This document shows positions 8,119 to 14,955 of a stretch of DNA of 18,599 bases, piece by piece. Source of the DNA: an uncultured Verrucomicrobiales bacterium (GTDB lineage Bacteria > Verrucomicrobiota > Verrucomicrobiia > Verrucomicrobiales > Akkermansiaceae); NCBI GenBank assembly GCA_937969125.1, contig CALBVA010000111.1:1-18599 (forward strand), read 5' to 3'. The position numbers and the translations under genes were made by a program. Position 1 is the first letter of the stretch. Every line of letters begins with the position of its first letter. The notes under the pieces were generated by a model, which worked only from the letters and a program-made list of their open reading frames with translations, was not told the DNA's origin and made no database searches.

Positions 8119-9375
8119 ATGTCCGGAAAGCAACGCCTCGCCATCATCGGCACCGGGATCTCCGGCCTCGCCTGTGCCCATTTTCTGCGAGAAAAATTCG
8201 ATCTCACCATCTACGAACAGGATGATCGCATCGGGGGGCATTCCAATACCGTCTTCGGAGACGCGGAGAAAACGATACCGATCGATACCGGCTTCATGGT
8301 CTATAATGAGGTCACCTATCCTCTGCTCACCCGGCTTTTTGCAGAGCTCAATGTCACCACGCAGCCGACCTCGATGTCCTTCAGCGTGCAGCACACCGGG
8401 GACCGGCTGGAGTTTAACGGCGGGAGCCTGAACCTGCTTTTCGGCCAGCGAAAAAATCTCCTGCGGCCCCGTTTCTGGAAGATGCTCTTCCAGATTAATC
8501 GTTTCAATACAGAGACCATCTCCGAGCTGGAGAACCCGCAGTATCCGGATCTCACCCTGGCCGAGTATGTCGAAAAACGGGGATACGGGCAGGATTTCCT
8601 CCGCTGGTATCTTTCGCCCATGGCGGCTGCGGTGTGGTCCAGCCCGCCGGAACGCATTGAGACCTTTCCCGCACACACCCTGATGCGCTTCTGGCATAAT
8701 CACGGTTTTCTTGGGCTCGATACCCAGCACCCGTGGCGCACCGTCATCAATGGCTCGCGACAATATGTTGGCAAGCTCAGCGCGTCTTTTGAGGATAGTA
8801 TTCATCGCTCATCGCCGGTGGCGGAGATTACTCAGGAGAATGAAATCGTACTGGCTGACGGCTCGCGGCATTCCTTCGATCTCGTCATTAGCGCAGCACA
8901 TGGAGACCAGGCTCTGCGGATGCTTGCCAATCCCACCCCAATGGAAAAGGAGGTCCTTGGCCAATTCCACTACCAGGCGAATGAAGCCGTCCTCCACAGC
9001 GATCCCCGCTTTATGCCGCAGACCAGACGCTGTTGGGCGTCGTGGAACTACCGTATCGATGGCGGGAGGCATTCCACCATTTACTGGATGAATCGTCTCC
9101 AGGATCTCCCCGGCGACACTCCGTACTTCGTCTCCATTAATCCCTCCAGTCCCATCGCGGAGGATCACGTGGTTCAGCGGATCGCCTATGAGCATCCGCT
9201 CTTCGATCTGGAGGCCATCGCAGCCCAAGACCGCATCCCGGAACTCCATGCCGATGGTGATCACACAGGCCGCTACTACTGTGGCGCATGGCAGCGCTAC
9301 GGCTTCCACGAGGACGGGCTCTGGTCTGCGGTGCGTCTGTGCGAGGCCATCCTGAAAAAAGATCCGTGGTCATGA
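8119..9375 (+). CDS. FAD-dependent amine-oxidase-like oxidoreductase
   Basis: A 418-residue flavoprotein. The N-terminal dinucleotide-binding fold has AIIGTGISGLACAHFL (8-23; glycines 11, 13 and 16), then E33 of the ribose-binding acidic position, the GGHSNT turn (39-44) and the DTGFMVYNEVTYP stretch (56-68). The C-terminal FAD-contact segment is GRYYCGAWQRYGFHEDGL (384-401). Length and motifs match the NAD/FAD-binding protein family routinely found next to DUF1365 and CFA-like genes; plant cyclopropane synthases carry a related flavin domain fused to their CFA domain. The substrate is not proven; oxidation or desaturation of a methylated acyl chain is the likely chemistry by context. ATG 8119 lies 3 nt after the desaturase stop, and the end overlaps the DUF1365 start by 4 nt (ATGA). 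Cytoplasmic or membrane-peripheral: no signal peptide. Confidence 0.92.
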   Translation: MSGKQRLAIIGTGISGLACAHFLREKFDLTIYEQDDRIGGHSNTVFGDAEKTIPIDTGFMVYNEVTYPLLTRLFAELNVTTQPTSMSFSVQHTGDRLEFNGGSLNLLFGQRKNLLRPRFWKMLFQINRFNTETISELENPQYPDLTLAEYVEKRGYGQDFLRWYLSPMAAAVWSSPPERIETFPAHTLMRFWHNHGFLGLDTQHPWRTVINGSRQYVGKLSASFEDSIHRSSPVAEITQENEIVLADGSRHSFDLVISAAHGDQALRMLANPTPMEKEVLGQFHYQANEAVLHSDPRFMPQTRRCWASWNYRIDGGRHSTIYWMNRLQDLPGDTPYFVSINPSSPIAEDHVVQRIAYEHPLFDLEAIAAQDRIPELHADGDHTGRYYCGAWQRYGFHEDGLWSAVRLCEAILKKDPWS

Positions 9376-10154
9376 AGGCCGACGTCTATGAGTGCAAGGT
9401 GATGCACCGGAGATTACGGCCGGATTCACGGCCCTTCTTTTACCACATCTTCATGATGTCATTCGATCTCGATGACATCCCGCGTTCATGGGTCCTGCGT
9501 CATAATCGCTTTGGCCTCCTGTCCATCCATGACCGAGATCACATTGACCTCGGAGAGCCCGGCGGCATCAAGGCGAACCTCCTCGCCTGGTTGGCCGAAA
9601 AGAAAATCGAGGTCCCCGCTGATGTCCGAATCCAGCTAGTCACGCTCCCGCGCGTGCTGGGTTATGGCTTTAATCCGGTCTCCTTTTTCTTCCTGGAAGA
9701 TGGCCAAGGCCGCCCGCTTCTCGCCGTCGCAGAGGTCACCAATACCTACCGCGAGATGAAGCTCTTCCAGGTCGATGAACAGCAGCCCTCCGGCGCGTGG
9801 CACAAACGCATCGCGAAGGATTTTTACGTCTCTCCTTTCTCCGATCCCGGCGATGCCTTCGACTTCACCCTGCGCATCTCGAACGGGAAGCTCAGCGTGA
9901 ACATTAACAACCTCACTGACGGCAAGCCGACCCTCATCTCATCCGTCCGTGGAATTCGCCAAAAGGCAACTTCCAGCCGCCTTCTTTGGTATTTTTTCAA
10001 ATATCCACTACTGTCGCTCAAGATCATTCTCATGATCCACTGGCAGGCCGCCAAACTCTGGTTTCGCAAGGTTCCGTTTTTCCGAAAGGCTGACCGCCCC
10101 GAATCCCAGAATGAAGTCCTCCGTCCCCATTCCTCACTGAAAAAGAAACCGTGA
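9372..10154 (+). CDS. DUF1365 family protein
   Basis: A 260-residue protein with the hallmarks of DUF1365: an N-terminal YECKVMHRRLRP followed by FFYHIFMMSFDLDD, the central LPRVLGYGFNPVSFFF (92-107), EVTNTYRE (121-128), AKDFYVSPF (148-156), and near the C-terminus HWQAAKLW (223-230). The biochemical function of the family is not established; it almost always sits between an FAD oxidoreductase and a CFA-like methyltransferase, as here. A hydrophobic patch at about 205-222 could touch the membrane, but there is no signal peptide. The frame is open upstream into the FAD gene; ATG 9372 is chosen because it forms an ATGA overlap with that gene's stop and starts at the conserved domain. The stop overlaps the next gene's GTG start by 4 nt. 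A link to acyl-lipid modification is inferred from context. Confidence 0.9.
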   Translation: MKADVYECKVMHRRLRPDSRPFFYHIFMMSFDLDDIPRSWVLRHNRFGLLSIHDRDHIDLGEPGGIKANLLAWLAEKKIEVPADVRIQLVTLPRVLGYGFNPVSFFFLEDGQGRPLLAVAEVTNTYREMKLFQVDEQQPSGAWHKRIAKDFYVSPFSDPGDAFDFTLRISNGKLSVNINNLTDGKPTLISSVRGIRQKATSSRLLWYFFKYPLLSLKIILMIHWQAAKLWFRKVPFFRKADRPESQNEVLRPHSSLKKKP

Positions 10155-11440
10155 TTTCCGAAGCATCTCTTACCGTTCCCACCGATCAATCGGACCCCGC
10201 AGCTGTCAGCGGATTTGCCCAGAAGATGGTCTTTGCACTCCTGAAAAAGATGCCTATCGGCGGCCTCCGCATGGAGCTGGCCAATGGTTCCTTCCACTTC
10301 TTCGGCGAGCCCGGAAAGCCAGTCACGGCCCAGGTGAAGGTTCACCATGATGAGGAATTCTTCAAAGCCTGCGCCTTCTACGGAAACATCGGCATGGGCG
10401 AAGCCTATACCGCTGGTCTCTGGGACACGCCGGACATCCGGGAAGTCATTTCCTGGTTCATCCTGAACATGCAGGCCCTCCAGGGACCTGACACCGCCTC
10501 GGACAAGCTACCCGGCGTAAACCTCTTGAAGGTCGTCAACTGGTTCCGCCATCTCAAGCGCTCCAACACCATCGGCAACAGCCGGCGGAACATCTCCGAG
10601 CACTATGATCTGGGGAACGAATTTTACGGAACCTGGCTGGATGAGACCATGACTTACTCCTGTGCGAACTTTTCCAATCCGGACCATACCTTTAATGAAG
10701 CCCAGTCCGCGAAGTACGAAGCTCTTTGTACTAAGCTAAAGCTAAAGCCGGGCGAGCGGGTCCTGGAAATCGGATGTGGCTGGGGTGGGTTTGGAATTCA
10801 CGCCGCCACTCACCATGGCGTCCACGTCACCGGCGTCACCATCTCGGAAGAACAAGCGGCCTTCGCTCGTGATCGAATCAAAAAGGCGGGATTGGAAGAC
10901 CGCTTCGAGATTCTTCTGAAGGACTACCGCCACATCGAAGGTGAGTTTGATAAAATCGTCTCCATCGAGATGATCGAGGCCGTCGGTCATAAATTTCACG
11001 AATCCTTCTTTAAAAAATGCCATGAAGTCTTGGCTCCGGACGGCCTCCTGGTCATCCAAATGATCACGGTGCCGGACAATCGTTACAAGAGCCTCACCAA
11101 AGGGGTCGATTGGATTCAACGCCACATCTTCCCCGGCTCACTCCTCATGAGCATCGGTCGGGTCAATGAGGTCCTTCTGAAGACTAGCGATCTCTTCCTC
11201 CACGATCTCGAGGACTACGGCAGATTCTACGTGAAGACCCTCGCGAACTGGCATGACCGGTTCAATGACTCGCTGGAATCGATCAAGAAACTCGGCTTCG
11301 ATGAACCCTTCATCCGTACCTGGAATTACTACCTGAAATATTGCGAAGCCGGCTTCGCCACCGGAAATATTTCCGTGGTGCAGGCGGTTTACTCCCGACC
11401 GAATAATCCCACCGTTGCCAGCTTCAGGCCAACCAACTAG
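10151..11440 (+). CDS. Cyclopropane-fatty-acid-synthase-like SAM methyltransferase
   Basis: A 429-residue enzyme of the CFA/CMAS family, which transfers the SAM methyl group to the double bond of phospholipid acyl chains. Signatures: GMGEAYTAGLWD (81-92), EHYDLGNEFY (150-159), TYSC (168-171), SAM motif VLEIGCGWGGFG (204-215), GVTISEEQ (228-235), and C-terminal NYYLKYCEAGF. By eye against E. coli Cfa recalled from memory, the bicarbonate-pocket residues C139, E239, I268 and Y317 match C171, E276, I305 and Y360, but H266 is replaced by Q303. Family members without that His occur in plants (true cyclopropane synthases) and among non-cyclopropane methylases, so the product could be cyclopropyl or methyl-branched. 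The start is GTG 10151, in a GTGA overlap with the DUF1365 stop; no strong ribosome-binding site is seen, consistent with coupled translation. The DUF2062 gene follows 3 nt later. Confidence 0.93.
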   Translation: MISEASLTVPTDQSDPAAVSGFAQKMVFALLKKMPIGGLRMELANGSFHFFGEPGKPVTAQVKVHHDEEFFKACAFYGNIGMGEAYTAGLWDTPDIREVISWFILNMQALQGPDTASDKLPGVNLLKVVNWFRHLKRSNTIGNSRRNISEHYDLGNEFYGTWLDETMTYSCANFSNPDHTFNEAQSAKYEALCTKLKLKPGERVLEIGCGWGGFGIHAATHHGVHVTGVTISEEQAAFARDRIKKAGLEDRFEILLKDYRHIEGEFDKIVSIEMIEAVGHKFHESFFKKCHEVLAPDGLLVIQMITVPDNRYKSLTKGVDWIQRHIFPGSLLMSIGRVNEVLLKTSDLFLHDLEDYGRFYVKTLANWHDRFNDSLESIKKLGFDEPFIRTWNYYLKYCEAGFATGNISVVQAVYSRPNNPTVASFRPTN

Positions 11441-11443
11441 GCG

Positions 11444-11974
11444 ATGACCGACATCACGAACCAATCCGAGGAACCCACCCCGGAGAAGAAAGCGCCCTGG
11501 TGGAAGCGCTGGTTTGTGCAGCCCATCGCCCGTCAGCTCACACAGGGCATCACGGTGGAAAAGCTCTCCTGGACCATTGCGGCCGGGCTGGTCCTCGGCA
11601 TCTTTCCCATCATGGGAAGCACCACCTTTATTTGCTTCATCGCAGCCTGGGCCTTCGGGCTGAATCAGCCAGCCATTCAGGTCGCCTGCCACGCGGTATA
11701 TGCTCTTCATCTTGCCCTGATTCTCGTCTTCATCCGGGCCGGTCAATGGCTCCATGGTGCCGATCCCATCTTCTTTTCCATCACCGAACTCCTCGGACGT
11801 TTCAAGGACGACCCTGTCCAGTTTTTCCACGATTTCAGCCTCGCCGCCTGGCACGGAATCGTAGCCTGGGCCATCGTTGCCGTTCCCCTTTTCTTCATCC
11901 TCAAGTGGAGCCTCACTCCGATCCTCGGTAGGTTTGCCCGCCGGCTAGCACGCGAAGAGGAGGTGGCCTCGTGA
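11444..11974 (+). CDS. DUF2062 family membrane protein
   Basis: A 176-residue integral membrane protein. Residues 1-30 are polar and cytoplasmic-looking (KAPWWKRWF). The DUF2062 core follows: TQGITVEKLSWTIAAGLVLG (33-52), FPIMGSTTFICF (54-65), AWAFGLNQPAIQ (68-79) and ALILVFIRAGQWL (91-103). A further hydrophobic stretch lies at 133-155, before a basic C-terminus (RFARRLAREEE). The molecular function of DUF2062 is unknown; it is sometimes fused to or near lipid or glycosyl transfer enzymes. ATG 11444 comes 3 nt after the CFA-like gene stop. The end overlaps the DUF1295 start by 4 nt (GTGA), so it is embedded in the operon rather than a chance neighbour. A role in presenting or moving the modified lipid is speculation. 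Confidence 0.88.
   Translation: MTDITNQSEEPTPEKKAPWWKRWFVQPIARQLTQGITVEKLSWTIAAGLVLGIFPIMGSTTFICFIAAWAFGLNQPAIQVACHAVYALHLALILVFIRAGQWLHGADPIFFSITELLGRFKDDPVQFFHDFSLAAWHGIVAWAIVAVPLFFILKWSLTPILGRFARRLAREEEVAS
11957..11963 (+). promoter_or_regulatory. Strong ribosome binding site deciding the DUF1295 GTG start
   Basis: GAGGAGG within AAGAGGAGG, 7 nt before GTG 11971. It is the only clearly consensus Shine-Dalgarno sequence I see in the operon, and it lies inside the end of the DUF2062 gene. It supports the GTG start and independent re-initiation on the last gene. Confidence 0.75.
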
Positions 11975-12744
11975 ACGACTGGCTCCTACTCGGCCTCGTC
12001 ACGATGGCAATGTTCGTCATTTTCGCAGCTGCTTGGGCGTGGGGAAAGTCCCTCCATAATTACAGTCTCGTCGATGCCTGCTGGGCTTTCGGAATCGGGC
12101 TGTCCGGACTGGTCTTCACCATCTTCGGAACCGGTGATCTCTCCAAGCGAACCGCCGCCGCCGGACTGGCTGTCTTCTGGGGAGGTCGCCTTGGTCACCA
12201 CCTTCAGAAACGGATTCGGAAGCATCACCCGAAGGAGGATTCGCGCTATACCGAACTTCGCAAGACGTGGAATGACCGCCAGTTTCTCGGCTTCTTCGAA
12301 GTGCAGGCTCTCTCGGTTATTCTCCTCGCCATGCCCTACTTCCTCGTCTCCCGAGATTCCTCGCCTTGGGGAATTTGGGAAAGCATTGGCATCGCCGTCG
12401 CCTTGATTGGGATCATTGGAGAAACCCTCTCCGATCACCAGATGTCGAAGTTCAAGGCTGCTAACCCAGATCCAAAAGCCGTCTGTAAGACTGGTCTCTG
12501 GCGATACTCCCGCCACCCGAATTACTTTTTCGAGATGGTGATCTGGATCGGCATTTTCCTTTTCGCCTGCGGCTCGGCCTACGGCTGGGTCACTGCCTAC
12601 GCCCCCGCCGCCATTACCTTCCTCCTCCTGAAGGTCACTGGCATCCCGCCCACCGAAGCCAGCGCAGTGAACCGAAAAGGTACCGCCTACCTAGAGTATC
12701 AACGAACCACCAGCCCCTTTATCCCGCTGCCTCCGAAGGAGTGA
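11971..12744 (+). CDS. DUF1295 family membrane protein (steroid 5-alpha-reductase-like)
   Basis: A 257-residue polytopic membrane protein, last gene of the operon. Hydrophobic segments lie at about 3-23, 37-53, 63-72, 109-126, 135-151, 188-202 and 206-221. The family signature is TGLWRYSRHPNYFFEMVIW (174-192), with upstream E151 and D155 and a C-terminal YLEYQRTTSPFIPLPPK, as in DUF1295 and the related steroid 5-alpha-reductase and isoprenylcysteine methyltransferase folds. These folds bind NADPH or SAM. By relation to 5-alpha reductases, a reductase acting on a double bond of a lipid is plausible but unproven. GTG 11971 overlaps the upstream TGA by 4 nt and has a consensus ribosome-binding site. 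DUF1295 genes recur in FAD/DUF1365/CFA clusters of other phyla, which supports a shared pathway. No clear terminator hairpin follows the stop at 12742-12744. Confidence 0.92.
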   Translation: MNDWLLLGLVTMAMFVIFAAAWAWGKSLHNYSLVDACWAFGIGLSGLVFTIFGTGDLSKRTAAAGLAVFWGGRLGHHLQKRIRKHHPKEDSRYTELRKTWNDRQFLGFFEVQALSVILLAMPYFLVSRDSSPWGIWESIGIAVALIGIIGETLSDHQMSKFKAANPDPKAVCKTGLWRYSRHPNYFFEMVIWIGIFLFACGSAYGWVTAYAPAAITFLLLKVTGIPPTEASAVNRKGTAYLEYQRTTSPFIPLPPKE

Positions 12745-13043
12745 TTTCGTGCCCGAGATTTAAGCTATCGAATTAATTCTCTAAGCAACGCCTTTGGTCA
12801 CGACCAGAATAATCGGGATAAAGCGGTGTGACTCATCAAGGCGGCATCTTATTAAAAGATCCTTTACCAACCCCCTCGACGTCCTGATCGAGTCCCTTCG
12901 CAAGATGGCGGAGTGCTTCATTGCCCACCTTCTCAAAACGGATCGCAGCTTTTTTCTGTCCCCGATTTTGACATTCGGACCATTCGCCGTCATAAGAATC
13001 ACGCGAGCGAGTCGCGCCATCCTATACCCGATTCACCCGCATC
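12745..13043. other. Gene-free interval between the operon and tRNA-Arg
   Basis: No convincing gene. Short frames exist on both strands, none with recognisable protein content. One minus-strand frame (13021-12836) is open for 61 codons and reads with a protein-like mix (for example KKAAIRFEKVGNEALRHLAKG), but it has no ATG, GTG or TTG at its upstream end and the tRNA promoter lies across it. It could be the remnant of a small gene or chance. The tRNA promoter at 12968-12996 is the only site I can support here. Confidence 0.5.
12968..12996 (+). promoter_or_regulatory. Sigma-70-type promoter of tRNA-Arg
   Basis: A perfect -35 TTGACA (12968-12973), a 17-nt spacer, and -10 CATAAG (12991-12996; four of six consensus positions). 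Transcription would start near 13003, leaving about 40 nt of leader before the mature tRNA 5' end. A GC-rich stretch (ACGCGAGCGAG) follows the -10, like the discriminator of stable-RNA promoters. The position and spacing are what one expects; no transcript data back it. Confidence 0.6.
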
Positions 13044-13118
13044 GCCCCGGTAGTTCAACGGATAGAACAAGGGTTTCCTAAACCTTAGATCTAGGTTCGA
13101 TTCCTGGTCGGGGCACCA
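13044..13118 (+). tRNA. tRNA-Arg(CCT)
   Basis: A full cloverleaf folds by hand. Acceptor GCCCCGG (13044-13050) pairs with TCGGGGC (13108-13114), with one G-T wobble. The D stem is GTTC/GAAC, with GG in the loop. The anticodon stem AGGGT/ACCTT encloses the loop TTCCTAA, with anticodon CCT at 13077-13079 (reads AGG, Arg). The variable loop is AGAT. The T arm is CTAGG-TTCGATT-CCTGG. Discriminator A is followed by an encoded CCA (13116-13118). No introns or oddities. tRNA-Arg genes are frequent integration sites for mobile elements, and base composition drops to its right, but I see no copy of its 3' end later in the window. Confidence 0.96.
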
Positions 13119-13584
13119 CTCTCGAAACATTTTTAATCAAAGAGTTCCGAGAAAGACTACCAATAAACCACCGAAAGAAATTCGGCTCACTTCTGGTCAT
13201 TTCGGCCAATTTTTCTGAAGAAAACTAGTGATAATCTAGTCACTCCATTTTGCCAGATCGCTCCTTCTCTCATCTAGGCTCGATCTCCCTTATCGGCCGT
13301 TCGACGAGGAGCGGCTAGCCGCCTCAGCATCAAGAGACGTCCTTCTTGTTGCCGTGCCACCTTCGCCGTTCAGCTTACCCCGAGCATCTCTAGCGAGCAC
13401 GTTCCAGACCGAACAAACGATTGCCGACTTCGGACTGATGCCGCGCGGAATGGTTCGAGTCAGCTGTTTAATCTGGCTACCATGATGAGGAATAGCCTTT
13501 TTTCTTGATATGACAACAAAATCAGACATATGTTTTCAAGTCTTTACGGATGACTTTTAAAACAATCGCAAACCAACCAACAAA
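13119..13584. other. Gene-poor stretch downstream of tRNA-Arg
   Basis: 466 nt with no gene I can support. A minus-strand frame at 13529-13290 (79 codons, starts MSDFVVISRKKAIPHHGSQI) has a start and a stop but no recognisable family and a Ser/Ala/Arg-rich tail; it is either a small orphan gene or the debris of one. A 12-bp self-complementary palindrome GCGGCTAGCCGC lies at 13311-13322, and two short overlapping inverted repeats (ACTAG/CTAGT and AGTGA/TCACT) lie around 13226-13243. A candidate promoter for the next gene sits at the right end. This looks like decayed or non-coding DNA. Confidence 0.45.
13505..13534 (+). promoter_or_regulatory. Candidate promoter of the beta-propeller gene
   Basis: TTGATA (13505-13510; five of six -35 positions), 18-nt spacer, TATGTT (13529-13534; four of six -10 positions). 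Transcription would start near 13541, giving a leader of roughly 44 nt before ATG 13585. Weak on its own: AT-rich DNA yields such matches by chance. Confidence 0.35.
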
Positions 13585-14478
13585 ATGCCCAAATTAGAAT
13601 TACACGCTGTCAATCTCCATAATCCGTCTCACATGGAGTGGACTCATTCCGGACGCCTGTTGATCTCCCAATCCACTGCGGGAGCAGTCATGGACATCAC
13701 AGAGGGAGGTGACATGCAACGAGCCAAGCCCTTTGCAACAGGGCTTAAGGGACCCGCCAGTATTTTACCCCTCAAAGACGGCAAACTCCTCATCTCTGAA
13801 ATGTGGGGTGGGCGCGTCACAGATATCGCCGAAGGTGGGGACTTCTCGGAAGCAAAACCCTTCGTGGACGATCTTTCTGGTCCATACAGTCTTTGCCGGA
13901 TCATCAAAAAAGACGGTGACCATCTCTACGTGACACAGAGCTTCAATGGACGCGACTCTTGGGTTTCTGAAATTACTGACGGGAAGTTAGATCCCGAGCG
14001 AATCGTGGACAACATACCCGTTAAGCCGGGTCATGTAGGAATTACCCCCATCGAGTCATGGCCAGACCGGTGGCAGAAATTTGCCTTGGGCAATTGCGTG
14101 AAGAACTGGGAGACGGATGGAATTTCCGGAAAGCGGCACTTCCTAGCCATCAGTGATCTCGGGCAAGTTCTTGAGATTACCGACGCCCAAGGTGACTATA
14201 TGACCCTGGTGAAGGAGAAGCGTGCGGTGGCTTGGGGCTTGGATCAAGTGGGCGCCATGAAGCCTCACCCAAAGAATGATCTGATTTACATCACACAGCC
14301 TTGCGCCGGTAATGTGATGGCCATTAATCCCGATTCTCCCAAGAACTACCACTTCGATGCACCCGTCGTAAAAGGGTTCAAATACCCAAGTTGTATCAGA
14401 TTCTCTCCCGATGGAGAAACCATGTATGCCTGCGATCAAGCCGATGGCGTGGTTTGGAGGATCACCGACTTTCAGTAA
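13585..14478 (+). CDS. Cytoplasmic six-bladed beta-propeller protein (NHL/SMP-30-like)
   Basis: A 297-residue protein with no signal peptide or membrane segment. Six recurring strand motifs of the type V-x-x-I (VMDI 35-38, VTDI 78-81, VSEI 127-130, VLEI 195-198, VMAI 244-247, VWRI 290-293) suggest six blades. The first two blades are close copies of each other: GRLLIS, then ITEGGD, AKPF and L-x-GP, against GKLLIS, IAEGGD, AKPF and L-x-GP. FSPDGETMYACDQADG (273-288) is a typical last-blade sequence. This resembles NHL / SMP-30 / ScyD-ScyE-like propellers, whose members range from lactonases to binding scaffolds; I cannot pick one and see no secure catalytic set. It stands alone, with a weak promoter upstream and a hairpin 22 nt downstream. 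Codon use is less GC-rich than in the lipid operon. Confidence 0.8.
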   Translation: MPKLELHAVNLHNPSHMEWTHSGRLLISQSTAGAVMDITEGGDMQRAKPFATGLKGPASILPLKDGKLLISEMWGGRVTDIAEGGDFSEAKPFVDDLSGPYSLCRIIKKDGDHLYVTQSFNGRDSWVSEITDGKLDPERIVDNIPVKPGHVGITPIESWPDRWQKFALGNCVKNWETDGISGKRHFLAISDLGQVLEITDAQGDYMTLVKEKRAVAWGLDQVGAMKPHPKNDLIYITQPCAGNVMAINPDSPKNYHFDAPVVKGFKYPSCIRFSPDGETMYACDQADGVVWRITDFQ

Positions 14479-14500
14479 GGAATCCTTCGAGCCTCATCAA

Positions 14501-14522
14501 CCGGTCAACAAAAATTGACCGG
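14501..14522 (+). terminator. Hairpin after the beta-propeller gene, possible terminator
   Basis: A perfect 8-bp stem CCGGTCAA / TTGACCGG with a 6-nt loop CAAAAA, starting 22 nt after the stop. There is no T-run directly after it on the plus strand. On the minus strand the loop reads TTTTTG, not a tail either. It may be an imperfect terminator, an mRNA-stabilising hairpin or an operator for the adjacent helix-turn-helix gene. Confidence 0.45.
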
Positions 14523-14548
14523 CCATCTAGATCATCACAAATTTTCGT

Positions 14549-14854
14549 ATGGCCAAAGCAAAACGTTACACGCCCAAAGAAAAAAAAAAGATCCTTTCGT
14601 TTATCGCCGCAGAGGGACGCGGAGCACAGACTAAAGCGGTGTAAAAATTCGGCGTCACTGCCACGACCATCAGCTCTTGGAGAAAAAAAGCTGCTGCTAC
14701 GAGACCTGAATCAGCACCCCTCGACGCTGCTCCCCGCTCTAAAAAATTGAAAGCCGTTCAGGAATATGCGTCTAAACTTTCGGAACTTGAAGCGACCAGG
14801 GCTAAGGTCGAGCCACTCGAAAAAGTCTGTTCAAAGCTTAAATCGAAAATTTAA
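14549..14854 (+). pseudogene. Small helix-turn-helix protein gene broken by an in-frame TAA
   Basis: One frame runs from ATG 14549 to TAA 14852-14854 with a single internal TAA at 14642-14644: 31 codons before, 69 after. Both halves read as one protein: MAKAKRYTPKEKKKILSFIA, a GRGAQTKAV stretch, stop, then KFGVTATTISSWRKKAAA, ending in a Lys/Glu-rich probable coiled coil (KKLKAVQEYASKLSELEATR). The stop replaces what is probably a Lys codon (AAA to TAA) in the middle of the helix-turn-helix, so a truncated product could not bind DNA. Small proteins of this pattern (YTP-x-EK, GRG-x-Q, AAKKFGV, TIS-x-W) are common in Verrucomicrobiota and resemble the DNA-binding half of IS3-type transposases, though no transposase catalytic gene is adjacent. 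An A10 run at 14580-14589 lies in the coding part. Alternatives are a sequencing error or stop readthrough. Confidence 0.75.
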
Positions 14855-14955
14855 TATATCCCTTGACGGAGAGAAAGATTACCCAGTCTCAGCCTTATAA
14901 ACAGCTTCTGGATTTTCTACTTGTCCAGCGTTTCGCTCGATGATTGTTATGAGCT

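Noticed and set aside
9288..9371. Longer DUF1365 start at 9288
   Set aside because: It would overlap the FAD gene by 88 nt with no conserved residues; ATG 9372 gives a 4-nt coupled overlap and starts at the domain.
13290..13529. Minus-strand 79-codon frame as a real gene
   Set aside because: No recognisable family, a Ser/Ala/Arg-rich tail, and its start lies within the candidate promoter of the divergent gene; described only as possible debris.
14863..14901. Promoter TTGACG ... TATAAA before the second giant protein
   Set aside because: The spacer is 27 nt, far from the usual 16-18, so the two boxes do not form one promoter.
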